Of a DNA stretch of 64,000 nt, positions 38,483 to 47,472 are shown in pieces (the stretch's first letter is position 1; each line of letters begins with the position of its first letter). Source of the DNA: Pedobacter fastidiosus (GTDB taxonomy: Bacteria; Bacteroidota; Bacteroidia; Sphingobacteriales; Sphingobacteriaceae); assembly GCF_014306625.1 (NCBI RefSeq), contig NZ_JACRYL010000010.1:132763-196762 (forward strand), given 5' to 3'. The notes under the pieces were generated by a model, which worked only from the letters and a program-made list of their open reading frames with translations, ran no database searches and was not told the DNA's origin. Made by a program: the position numbers and the translations under genes.

Positions 38483-41400
38483 ATGGATTTTAAAGGATTA
38501 GAAAATAGAAGAAGGAACAGTGCAAAAGGAAACAATAAAGTATTGATACAGGAAATGATAAAAAGTATATCAGCGTATTTTTCGGAAAAATTAACTAAAC
38601 CATTTTTGCTTTTTTGCCTTATGCTCATTGCATTCTGTTTAAAGGCTCAAACCTATCCGGTGCAGGTAATGCCGGTGCTTATTCCGCCATATACGCTGCA
38701 AACAAGCAGTTACTACAATGGTGCGTCTGAGAGGCTTGCCGTAGTACTTACCAATACCGATTTGCAAAAACCCGTACTGAGTGTGCGTTTGCGGATGTAT
38801 ATTGAAGGACAGAATGCCAAACTGCAGAGCAGGGACGGAGTATATTACCCAACCATAAATTTAGATGCAGGTGTTCCCACACGCATTGCCCTGAGCGACC
38901 TAGCACCCTATTTCAATGCCGACAACCTGAACTTTCAGGGAATAACCAGAGCTCAATATATACAGAACGGCAAACTGCCCGAAGGATTTTACCAGTTCTG
39001 TTTCGAGGCGGTAGAGGTTACAACGGGCAAAGTGGTAAGCCGAAAAAGCTGCAGCATGGCCTGGATCAGCTTAAGTGACCCACCGTTGTTAAATCTGCCG
39101 CGTAAGGGCGAAAGCATTGCAAGCAGAGAAGTACAGAACATTGTTTTTCAGTGGACACCGCGTAGCCTGGGCAGCCCCAACAGTGCGTTCAATACCGAAT
39201 ACGAATTTACACTTGCCGAACTCTGGGATACGGGCATAGCGCCCGAGGCCGCATTTGGCACCGTACAGCCATTATACCAAACCACGGTAAAAACCACAAC
39301 CCTGCTATTGGGGCCATCAGAACCACAGCTTATTCCCGGCAAGCGCTATGCATGGCGGGTAAGGGCGGTAAGCACTTCGCCAGCTGGCGACCCGACCGAT
39401 AGCTACAGGAACAACGGTTACAGCGAAATCTACTGGTTTACCTACCAGAGCAACTGTAGGCCGCCTGTTGGTATAAATGCCAGTATAACCGGAGGCAGGG
39501 CAACCATAACCTGGAGCCCCGATGCCGCAGGCGGAGTGCCCGAGGGCGGTTACACGCTACAATATCGCGAACGCAGCCAGAGCAGTAGCCAGTGGTATAG
39601 CTACAGTACCATAAACCCAAGAATTATGCTGTACGACCTTAAACCGGGACTGACTTATGAGTACCGGGTGGGCAGCAGCTGTAGCACAGGCTTTACAGGC
39701 GACCTGGACGGGGCAACTTATTCCGACCTGCTTACGCTGGTAATGAGCGGCAACGTGGGCGATACCACCACAACCAATTGCGGTATGATTGCCCCGGAAA
39801 TCGCCATAGCCAACCGAACGCCCATCACTACATTGGGCATTGGCGATCTGTTTACGGCAGGCAAGTTCCCGGTAAAGATAACCGAAATAATAAGCGGGGG
39901 CAACGGGAGCAGTGTAACGGGCAAGGGTTATGTAACCATCCCAATGCTTGGACAGATGAATGTTAAGGTAAGTTTTACCGGTATTGGCATAAATAGCGAC
40001 AGGCAGCTGTACAATGGCGTAGTAGAAACTACGTACGATGTTAAGGAAGGACAGATTGGTGACATTGATGATATAATTGAGGGTGGTAATGGAACAGGCA
40101 TAGTACGTACAGGGGCAGATGCTGCCGATCACAACGTAGATTTTCCGATAAGAAGTATAGACGATATAAAGGTTGAATTAAAAGATGCAGATGGCAATAC
40201 TGTACCTGCAGGAGGTAGTGGAACAACCCAGGCAGTTATAAAAGTAAACGGCCCCAACGGTAAAACAGAAACCATTAATGCAGATAAACTGCCAACCACC
40301 ATTAAAGATAGTGAAGGCAATATTTATAAGGTAGATGAAAAAGGTAAGGTAACCAAAATATCAGAAAATGTACCACTAAATATGACACCTGCCCAGTTAA
40401 ATACGCTGGCTGCTGATAAAGGTGTTGTAAATTTTATAGATTATCCCGAAAAGCAGGTTTACGCATTCGATGCCTACAAGGAACTTTACGGTAAAAGCAG
40501 CCTATTTGGTAAAGAATATGAAAACCTGAACGGGTACTATGTAAATGCCAAAGCTATAATACCGGGCAAAACCGATGTGGTTAAAGCAACCATTTTGTTA
40601 AAGGATAACCAACTTAAAGCAGATAGTGTACAGTTTATAACAGGCAAGGGAGCCAAACTGTCAAAAAACCACTTAACTGGCAATGATTACGAAATTACCA
40701 CTGTAGGCGGTCCAGCAAACGATGCTCAGGAAATTTATGCCGTATACCCACAGGGCAATGGCAAATACCTGTCATTGGGCAAGCTGCTGTTAGCCTCGTA
40801 CAAAGCTGAAAACTATAAAATCAATCTGGTTCCGGTTAATGGTGCAACAGCCAACGAAAACGAAATTGCTACAAAACTGAACAGGATTTATAATCCAATT
40901 GGGGTAAGTTTTACGGTAAGCAAAGCCGCTGATTTTGCCGATAAGAGCTGGGATTTAAATAATGATGGAAAGCTGGCCGTTTCGGGCAGTGGGCTGCTTT
41001 CTACCCAAACCGCAGAAATGAAGGCATTGAACAATGCCTATAAAGCAGCAAATCCAGCATTGGCAAAAGATATAGCAACCCTTTTTGTACTCGGCACATC
41101 CGATAGTACCAGCAGCCTTAAAGGCGATATGCCACGCAACAAGCAGTTTGGATACCTGTTTAATGGTGCCGATGGCAGTGTTGCAGCACACGAAATTGGG
41201 CATGGCCTGTTTAGCCTAAAACATACTTTTGATGGTTTTGGCTTTGTAAAGGGCGAGATGGCTTCCAACTTGATGGATTATCCCAATGGAGAAAAACTGA
41301 CCAAATTTCAATGGGATATCGTACATGCGCCAGGTGTTGTTGTTGGCCTGTTTGAAAAAGATGCAGATGCTCAGGATATAGTGGTTTCTAACCTTAAAGA

Positions 41401-44400
41401 GATTTATAAAAAATACGGACAGGATGGAAAACTTACATTTTTATCGCCAAGCGGACAGCCTATTACGATTAAGGAAGAAATAGTAGAGCTAAGTTTTTCA
41501 AGTTTCGAAGATCAGTGGTATCAGGATAAGTTTAACCAAAATTCCTACCTGCCAATAGGTGCCCTACAGTCGTTTACCTTAAAAGATGGTAGAAAATTTA
41601 CGGCCGCGAGAATAGTAAACAGCACGGGCACTTCTGTTAAAATAGCGGGTTATTGTACCACATTTGGAACCAGTTCTTCCGAATGCAAGGATAGTTACCT
41701 AGATACGGAAAGCAAAAAGCAGCTTAACAATAAAATTGTTTTAGGGTTTTTGGGTATCGATAAGTCATACCCGGTATTCAAAATTTATGGGGCCGATAAA
41801 AATAAGTTTGTTTTTGCCGATATCCCTGCGCAAAATTCTGCTGCAGGCACTCAGGTATCACTATTTTATGCGGCCAATTTTATAGAGGGCGAAGCATTAA
41901 ATATTGCATCCAACATTCAGCCCTTAAATTTAAAAGAACTCTTGTTTATCAATCAGTTTGGTAATCAGGATGTACAGGGAATATCTGCACTATACCTGTT
42001 AAGAATGGCCTATTTTCTAAAAAATATGCCACAGCTTAATGATTGTATGGGGCTAGCAGGCCAGAGCACGGCAAATTCGCTTAACTCATCATATAACCAA
42101 AAAATTATAAGCGGTTTAAATAGTAACAGTGGCAATACCGGTGTAAATGTAAAAATTCCATTTTTTAAGGTTGCCGATATTACAGCGGTAATGAGCACAC
42201 CAAAATATCTTCCTGAGCTTCATAACCTGCTGGAAAAAATGTTCTTTACCTTAAAAAACAACAGCGCCACCATTAATTCGCTAGAGGATAAAGATATAGA
42301 TGATGTTGTAGATCTGCTGGCAATAAATGATAAGGTAGGCCGCGAATGCCTGCTTACAACGCTTCCGATTAACATCAGGATGCAGATTATACGCAAACAC
42401 ACCCAGTGGACCACATCCAACAGCAAGGAAGTGTTTGTAAGCGATCTTATGGACTATATTAATTACGAAGATGCGCCGAAACTTTTAGATTCGCTAGCGG
42501 CCAATAATTATAGCCTGTACTGGTCATTATATAATGATCAATATTTCCAGTCCGATAAAGATAGGTTGGCAGGGATCATAAGCAACCTGATTATCAACCT
42601 TAAAAAAGGCGAAATCAACAGTCTAAATAAAAGCATTACAGCCAGTTCGGATAAATATATATACCTGTGCAAAGAAAACGTAATCGATGCAGTGGTTGTG
42701 CCGATCTGTAAGGTAATGTCCGCTCAGGACGGTAATGATATTTCGGTAAAGATATTCGACATCAGCAACACCTTTTCTAACGAATCCGTATCCGATTCGT
42801 ATAAAGGGGCGCCTTTCGATTTGGTTAAGGTGGTATTTACTTCCAATTTCCAGTTCAAAATGATGGACGGGAAAAAGATAGAAAAGGGAGACAGTACCGT
42901 TGTTCCTTTAATCTGGCTCGACTGGTTAATCAACAAACAGGAAAATACCACCAACTGGACACTGGTACGCATTGGTGCCGATGCCGTGGCAGTAGTTGCA
43001 GCGGTAGCAACGGTTAATCCCGAGATTGTGGTAATCGTAGATGCCGGCATGGCGGCTACCGATATTGTTGTCCAGCTATCATCAGATAAACTGAGAAGTA
43101 CCTATGCCAGCAACAGTACCGCAATAGCCTTTTTAGATGGATGGGATCAGCTGTACGGGGTTTATGGAGGTGTAAGACTTGGCCAAATTGTGTTTAACCC
43201 GAGCAACTGGGTTAAAACGATGGACGGTTTAAGAACCGCAGGTAAAAATTTACGGGGCACTGCCGATTTATTTTACAACGTATACAAACTTGTAAAAAAC
43301 AGCAATGGCAGCGTAAAAATAATAATCGATGCCCAGCGCGATGTATTTGGCAACCTATTGCGCAAAATAGCCATAGAAACCGAACTGGCAGAACACTGTA
43401 CGAGGGCCGATGAAATTTTTATGACCATACAGGGCAGAAAGTTTTTGGTAGGCGTTAAAGCCACCCTACGGAACACCAGTAGCGCCATTGCAGATTTTGA
43501 GCTTGCTGAAAATGCGGCAAACGTAAGCGGAATGGTGCTCTCCAACCTGAACAGGCTACCGGCAAATTTAACCAGTACCAGGGTTTTAGAAACCATTAAG
43601 GCCGTTAAATGCATTGGGTACGCAGAGCCGATAACTTTTGATGTGGTTTTGGCGAGCGATGGAAATTATTATGCGGCTAATGTGGTAGAAAACAATCAGA
43701 ATATTGATAACCTAATTGCTAAGTTAACAGGTGATGATGCCAAGTATATAACAGTATTAAACAGCGATTTAAGAAGTTCAAATACTTTATTAAGTGCACT
43801 TACCAATAAACCTGCCTTACTTAACGAATGGCTGTTATTGGAAAAAGCTGGTAGTAAGGTTGTTAAGCTAGATGTTTCTTATTTGGAAAAATTTGATAAG
43901 CTACAAGCTAAGGTACAGGAAATGGTAGCATTATTTAGTGACACCAAGCAGGCATCAACTTTAACCAAATTTTTGGATGATTGTGATGATGTTGCATTTA
44001 GAAGCTTTATTAATGAAGGCGAAAATATAGATTACGTTAAAAGCTTTTTAGAATATAAAAACGGTATAGATGTTTCGGCCGAAAGAGCATCGGTTATTAA
44101 TGATGAAATAAGGGAGATAACCGATATAGCTGTAAGAGAAAAGGCCATTAAATGGTACGATAGAAGTTTGCTAATACAAGGAAATCTATCTAAGTTTAAA
44201 AAGGCAAATGCATTTGGCGATGCAAATTCTGTTAAAATTGCCTCAAACTCAAACCCACCGTGTAATGCATGGGGAGGCAATGCAGGTAAGGTAGTACATA
44301 AGCAATTAGATTTAAAAGCAGTAAATGGAAAACATGTAGTTTTGGATGATGGCATAGTAGATTTAACACCTGTGGCTTATACTGGGCCAAATAATAATAT

Positions 44401-44671
44401 ACCAATTTATAAACTTATTTATCATGATAGTAAACTCACAGATGCAGCAGCGTGGACAAAAAACCAAACAACAGAGATTATAGAGGCTTTAAAAAATAAA
44501 AGTGCTCCAAATGATTTTGTTGAATTTGAAGTAAGAACTGTCAATGATAAATTACCTCCAAATTCTCCTTTGGTAACGACTAGTAAAGTTCGTATATATA
44601 GGGCTGATGTTTATAAATCAATAAGTAATGGCGATGGTTTAAGTATTATTCAAACCAAAAAAATATTTTAA
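38483..44671 (+). CDS. Large secreted polymorphic toxin with FN3-like region, zincin motif and C-terminal tip
   Basis: A 2062-residue protein. A hydrophobic signal segment (LFCLMLIAFCLKAQ) precedes a beta-sandwich/FN3-like region (RAWRVRAVSTSP, ATITWSPDAAGGVPEGGYTLQYRERS). An internal zincin motif follows: His903-Glu904, His907 and His914 in AHEIGHGLFSLKHTF, with a Met-turn-like SNLMDYP. A long pre-toxin region comes next; it includes DVVLASDGNYY at about residue 1720 and LTKFLDDCDDVAFRSFINEGEN, both shared with the silent cassettes downstream. The last about 138 residues (from NPPCNAWGG) form a tip domain I do not recognise. An immunity gene follows by 2 bp. Zincin, pre-toxin, variable tip and paired immunity gene are the hallmarks of Bacteroidota polymorphic toxins. 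It has no T9SS tail itself because the tip occupies the C-terminus. Confidence 0.85.
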   Translation: MDFKGLENRRRNSAKGNNKVLIQEMIKSISAYFSEKLTKPFLLFCLMLIAFCLKAQTYPVQVMPVLIPPYTLQTSSYYNGASERLAVVLTNTDLQKPVLSVRLRMYIEGQNAKLQSRDGVYYPTINLDAGVPTRIALSDLAPYFNADNLNFQGITRAQYIQNGKLPEGFYQFCFEAVEVTTGKVVSRKSCSMAWISLSDPPLLNLPRKGESIASREVQNIVFQWTPRSLGSPNSAFNTEYEFTLAELWDTGIAPEAAFGTVQPLYQTTVKTTTLLLGPSEPQLIPGKRYAWRVRAVSTSPAGDPTDSYRNNGYSEIYWFTYQSNCRPPVGINASITGGRATITWSPDAAGGVPEGGYTLQYRERSQSSSQWYSYSTINPRIMLYDLKPGLTYEYRVGSSCSTGFTGDLDGATYSDLLTLVMSGNVGDTTTTNCGMIAPEIAIANRTPITTLGIGDLFTAGKFPVKITEIISGGNGSSVTGKGYVTIPMLGQMNVKVSFTGIGINSDRQLYNGVVETTYDVKEGQIGDIDDIIEGGNGTGIVRTGADAADHNVDFPIRSIDDIKVELKDADGNTVPAGGSGTTQAVIKVNGPNGKTETINADKLPTTIKDSEGNIYKVDEKGKVTKISENVPLNMTPAQLNTLAADKGVVNFIDYPEKQVYAFDAYKELYGKSSLFGKEYENLNGYYVNAKAIIPGKTDVVKATILLKDNQLKADSVQFITGKGAKLSKNHLTGNDYEITTVGGPANDAQEIYAVYPQGNGKYLSLGKLLLASYKAENYKINLVPVNGATANENEIATKLNRIYNPIGVSFTVSKAADFADKSWDLNNDGKLAVSGSGLLSTQTAEMKALNNAYKAANPALAKDIATLFVLGTSDSTSSLKGDMPRNKQFGYLFNGADGSVAAHEIGHGLFSLKHTFDGFGFVKGEMASNLMDYPNGEKLTKFQWDIVHAPGVVVGLFEKDADAQDIVVSNLKEIYKKYGQDGKLTFLSPSGQPITIKEEIVELSFSSFEDQWYQDKFNQNSYLPIGALQSFTLKDGRKFTAARIVNSTGTSVKIAGYCTTFGTSSSECKDSYLDTESKKQLNNKIVLGFLGIDKSYPVFKIYGADKNKFVFADIPAQNSAAGTQVSLFYAANFIEGEALNIASNIQPLNLKELLFINQFGNQDVQGISALYLLRMAYFLKNMPQLNDCMGLAGQSTANSLNSSYNQKIISGLNSNSGNTGVNVKIPFFKVADITAVMSTPKYLPELHNLLEKMFFTLKNNSATINSLEDKDIDDVVDLLAINDKVGRECLLTTLPINIRMQIIRKHTQWTTSNSKEVFVSDLMDYINYEDAPKLLDSLAANNYSLYWSLYNDQYFQSDKDRLAGIISNLIINLKKGEINSLNKSITASSDKYIYLCKENVIDAVVVPICKVMSAQDGNDISVKIFDISNTFSNESVSDSYKGAPFDLVKVVFTSNFQFKMMDGKKIEKGDSTVVPLIWLDWLINKQENTTNWTLVRIGADAVAVVAAVATVNPEIVVIVDAGMAATDIVVQLSSDKLRSTYASNSTAIAFLDGWDQLYGVYGGVRLGQIVFNPSNWVKTMDGLRTAGKNLRGTADLFYNVYKLVKNSNGSVKIIIDAQRDVFGNLLRKIAIETELAEHCTRADEIFMTIQGRKFLVGVKATLRNTSSAIADFELAENAANVSGMVLSNLNRLPANLTSTRVLETIKAVKCIGYAEPITFDVVLASDGNYYAANVVENNQNIDNLIAKLTGDDAKYITVLNSDLRSSNTLLSALTNKPALLNEWLLLEKAGSKVVKLDVSYLEKFDKLQAKVQEMVALFSDTKQASTLTKFLDDCDDVAFRSFINEGENIDYVKSFLEYKNGIDVSAERASVINDEIREITDIAVREKAIKWYDRSLLIQGNLSKFKKANAFGDANSVKIASNSNPPCNAWGGNAGKVVHKQLDLKAVNGKHVVLDDGIVDLTPVAYTGPNNNIPIYKLIYHDSKLTDAAAWTKNQTTEIIEALKNKSAPNDFVEFEVRTVNDKLPPNSPLVTTSKVRIYRADVYKSISNGDGLSIIQTKKIF

Positions 44672-44673
44672 TT

Positions 44674-45402
44674 ATGATAGAACAAGAATGGTGGAATGAT
44701 GGAAGAATTATAAATCCTTTAAAAGAAGTTTTGCCTAAAGGATTTTCGCTATTTACAGATTACGAAGGGTTTATTCGTTTTGATAGACATGAAGATAATA
44801 GATTACTGTCTATTGGATTAGGTCAGGTCATGAAAGGTACGTTTTCTCCTAATTGGATACAGTCGTTTATAACTTTTTATCCGATAGAAGATATTTTAGA
44901 ACAAAAATTTAAAAAAAGTAGAGATATGAGAGATGGGGTTACTCTTAAAACTAGAAATCATGGTCTTATTTTTCATCAAGAGCAGGGTAAAGGTATTTAC
45001 GAACACTTGCCCATAGTTTTAGATACTGACGATGCGATACAACGAGCCCAGTTACTGATTGTGAAATTTATAGAGGAATATTCAACCCCATTTTTTGATT
45101 ACTGGAAAGATATTCGCTGTTTTTTGCCTTTTTTAGAAAATGAGGATGGCATTAGGCTTAACGATTTTTTTGCAGGTTATGCTACTGAAAGAAAGATGGT
45201 TATTTGGCACTTATGTAATCATCCTGGTAGCAAAGAATATATAAATAAAACAATAAATGCCTGGGAAGAATTTTGCTCGGATAATCCAGAAGATGGAATT
45301 TCAATACGTCAATTTAAAAACATGAAAAGAATTGTGAAAGAACTTGATCAAACCCCACCAATATATGAGTGGGATGAAAAATATTTGAATTTACCAAGTT
45401 GA
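44674..45402 (+). CDS. Candidate immunity protein to the full-length toxin's tip
   Basis: A 242-residue soluble protein with no signal peptide, starting 2 bp after the toxin stop. This is the expected position of a cognate antitoxin. Its second half (residues about 130-195: QRAQLLIVKFIEEYSTPFFDYWKDIRCFLP then MVIWHLCNHPGSKEY) lines up with the other four candidate immunity proteins of this array. That alignment includes a shared Cys-Asn-(Asp/Glu/His) motif. The N-terminal half is more divergent, as expected if it recognises a different tip. No known Imm family name is assigned. Confidence 0.75.
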   Translation: MIEQEWWNDGRIINPLKEVLPKGFSLFTDYEGFIRFDRHEDNRLLSIGLGQVMKGTFSPNWIQSFITFYPIEDILEQKFKKSRDMRDGVTLKTRNHGLIFHQEQGKGIYEHLPIVLDTDDAIQRAQLLIVKFIEEYSTPFFDYWKDIRCFLPFLENEDGIRLNDFFAGYATERKMVIWHLCNHPGSKEYINKTINAWEEFCSDNPEDGISIRQFKNMKRIVKELDQTPPIYEWDEKYLNLPS

Positions 45403-45404
45403 CG

Positions 45405-45686
45405 GGTAATGTTTCAAATGTGTGGATTTTGATTTTTTAAAATCTAAATATCTGATGGTCAGAAAATTTAATGTGTCTTGTTTTCGAAATAATATAAAAT
45501 AAACTATAAAAACTATAATTATGAAAAATTGAAAGCCTTAAAAAGATTAAAATGAATGCAAATATTACTACATGTTCCAGATGTGTGGATTTTATAAAAA
45601 TAAGTTTTTCCAGTACTGTAAAATGGGGGTTGGTTCTTTGAAATAATAATTTAAATACACACACGACACGCCTGCGCCATCGGGGG
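45405..45686 (+). repeat. Inter-cassette repeat, copy 1 (282 bp)
   Basis: First of three copies of equal length. It starts with a GGTAATGTTTCAAATGTG-like edge and carries an internal 19-bp direct repeat (at 45414 and 45577, 163 bp apart). It ends in a short GC-rich segment (acacgcctgcgccatcgggg) that contrasts with the AT-rich body. The first bases continue in frame as KLTGNVSNVWILI, similar to the nuclease coding sequence in copy 2. It is followed directly by a start-less toxin cassette. This copy is the most diverged of the three. Confidence 0.8.
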
Positions 45687-45803
45687 GTATTAACCTTAAC
45701 TGATGAGGTTAAAAGCCCAACGCTTTCTAATTTCTTAAACGATTGCGATAACCATTTCATCGCTTATATTAACCAAGGCGAAAACCTGCCAACGGTTAAG
45801 GCC

Positions 45804-46418
45804 ATGTTTAAGCATAAATTAGCTGCCGATGAAGTAGAAGCCATTGCCGAGATAGTACCAAATGGCGATAACCTATTAACAAAAGTTAAAAAATGGGTAG
45901 ATCGATCGGAAGATATTAATAACTTTAAACTTAAAACGGCCGAAGGCATATATTATGGCAAACGTGCCGCTAAAGATTTACTCTCGGCAAACGGTGTTAT
46001 AGCCCAAAAACTGGGCATTAACATGGCCGATTATCATCTGTTCCGTGAGGTACAGCTTTGGGTAAATGCAGAAAAAACCGAATATATGATAGCGGATATT
46101 GTATTGGTAAAATATGATGCAGGTGGAAGGATTGCCGACCTTATTTTATTGGAAAACAAACTAAGTGGTAGCACGGCCAACACCATACGACAAAACCAAG
46201 GCTTTACCATTATTGGCAATGGAGGTAGTTTGGAGGTTAAGGCTGGTTCAAGAAGTCGAGCGTTTAACGAAAATAGCCAGCTATTTATAGATGCTCAAAA
46301 TGTTAAAACTTTGAACTCGGGTATTAAACTAAATTTTGCAAAAGATAAAACTTTTAAAATTAGTGATGAAGGAAATAAAGAAGGTAATTTTGATGTAAAT
46401 CAATTAAATTTTAAATAA
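45804..46418 (+). CDS. Displaced toxin tip cassette 1, PD-(D/E)xK-like nuclease
   Basis: From the ATG there are 204 residues, but the same frame is open back to 45687, the last base of repeat copy 1. There it reads VLTLTDEVKSPTLSNFLNDCDNHFIAYINQGEN, homologous to the pre-toxin of the 2062-residue toxin. So this is the 3' part of a toxin gene without a promoter or signal sequence. The tip has a restriction-endonuclease-like core: Asp98 in IADIVLVKYD, then Glu117 and Lys119 in LILLENKLS, then Gln in RQNQGF. That is the D-x(18)-E-x-K pattern of a metal-dependent nuclease. It probably becomes active only when recombined onto a full-length toxin. The immunity gene begins 5 bp after the stop. Confidence 0.78.
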   Translation: MFKHKLAADEVEAIAEIVPNGDNLLTKVKKWVDRSEDINNFKLKTAEGIYYGKRAAKDLLSANGVIAQKLGINMADYHLFREVQLWVNAEKTEYMIADIVLVKYDAGGRIADLILLENKLSGSTANTIRQNQGFTIIGNGGSLEVKAGSRSRAFNENSQLFIDAQNVKTLNSGIKLNFAKDKTFKISDEGNKEGNFDVNQLNFK

Positions 46419-46423
46419 TAAAA

Positions 46424-47107
46424 ATGATAGGCAAAGTACAAATAAGAAAATGGATAAATGAATTGTTAAATGAATTTTTAAAATCATTTGGATTCAAAAT
46501 TTCTCCTATTGTAGGTGCATACGGGATAGTAAAGAGAGAAGATAATATTATAAAGTATCATTTTTTATCTCAGCATACAGGAGGTGAGATTGCATTTTCA
46601 TATCCAAGTATCAGATTTAACGAAGTTGAAAAAATAATGTTTGAAATCACCAAGCTTGGTGTTTATGAGGCCGAAAATGAAACTATAAGTATTAATACTG
46701 AAGAAATAAAAGGAGTATTTGATTTGGTTCAAGACACTATAACTCAGGAAGAACAAATTGTATCACTTTGTGAAAACTTTAAGCGTTACTTTGTCGATTT
46801 ATACCTGCCTGCTTTCGAGAAATATAGTAAGCCAGAAAATGTTTTACAGCTTTGGGATAGTTTAGATACCCTAGAGAAAAAAACCAGCTATTTCCCAGGT
46901 CCTGATAAGTACATTAAGATTTTAATCTTTTCTAAAATGTGCAATGAGCCACAGTTTGAAGATAGGTGTAGAGAGAGCATATCTCGTTACGAAACAATTC
47001 TGAATAGTGAAGAGACGCAAAATAATGAGATGCTTAAAACTGGATATACCGAAGATTTAGAGAATTGTAAAAAAGTTATTGAATATTTAAGGGTTAATGA
47101 GGTTTAA
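46424..47107 (+). CDS. Candidate immunity protein for cassette 1
   Basis: A 227-residue soluble protein, 5 bp after the nuclease cassette. It shares with the others an IRFNEVEKIMFEITK block near residue 60, an F..YF...Y.P.FEKY segment near 130 and the SKMCNEPQF motif near 187. The last lines up with SKLCND in the three tandem copies downstream. It is more divergent than those three are from each other, so it is specific to a different tip. I assign it as antitoxin by position and by this similarity; no named Imm family is recognised. Confidence 0.72.
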   Translation: MIGKVQIRKWINELLNEFLKSFGFKISPIVGAYGIVKREDNIIKYHFLSQHTGGEIAFSYPSIRFNEVEKIMFEITKLGVYEAENETISINTEEIKGVFDLVQDTITQEEQIVSLCENFKRYFVDLYLPAFEKYSKPENVLQLWDSLDTLEKKTSYFPGPDKYIKILIFSKMCNEPQFEDRCRESISRYETILNSEETQNNEMLKTGYTEDLENCKKVIEYLRVNEV

Positions 47108-47115
47108 GAACATCT

Positions 47116-47193
47116 AAAGATTGTATTGGTAAAATACGATACTGATGGAAAAGTTGTTGATTTAATTTTATTGGAAAACAAATTGAGCGGTAG
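47116..47193 (+). pseudogene. Relic of a third nuclease tip
   Basis: Just after the immunity gene's stop, one frame reads KIVLVKYDTDGKVVDLILL then ENKLSGS. This is the nuclease core of cassette 1 (VLVKYDAGGRIADLILLENKLSGS) with different codons. Nothing before it codes for the rest of a toxin, and at about 47189 it runs straight into repeat copy 2. It is a displaced tip reduced to its catalytic strip. Confidence 0.7.
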
Positions 47194-47469
47194 TGTATCA
47201 GATGTGTGGATTTTGATTTTAAAATATTTAACTGATTGATAATCAATAATTATTGAATTATCAATATTTGATCTGAAAGAGAAATTAACAATAAAATATA
47301 TCAAACAAAAAATTATAGCCCTTTAAAACGGCTTAAATGAAATGAGATCACACCTCGTGTTTCAGATGTGTGGATTTTGAAAAAAAACTAAGTTTCCTGA
47401 GCTATAAAACGGGAAAGTTCTTTGAAATAATATATCAAATAAATACGCGACACGCGTGCGCCAGCGAGG
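47189..47469 (+). repeat. Inter-cassette repeat, copy 2 (281 bp)
   Basis: The copy starts with ggtagtgtatcagatgtg and contains the 19-bp direct repeat at 47198 and 47362 (164 bp apart). It also contains a hairpin (attgataat ... attatcaat with a palindromic centre) and ends in the GC-rich gcgacacgcgtgcgccagcg edge. The left edge lies inside the relic nuclease coding sequence. The right edge is directly joined to the pre-toxin sequence of cassette 2. Confidence 0.82.
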
Positions 47470-47472
47470 GAT

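Noticed and set aside
39557..40132. Minus-strand 191-codon frame inside the large toxin gene
   Set aside because: It is the shadow of the plus-strand frame; its composition is random-like (many Cys, Tyr, His) and has no start context.
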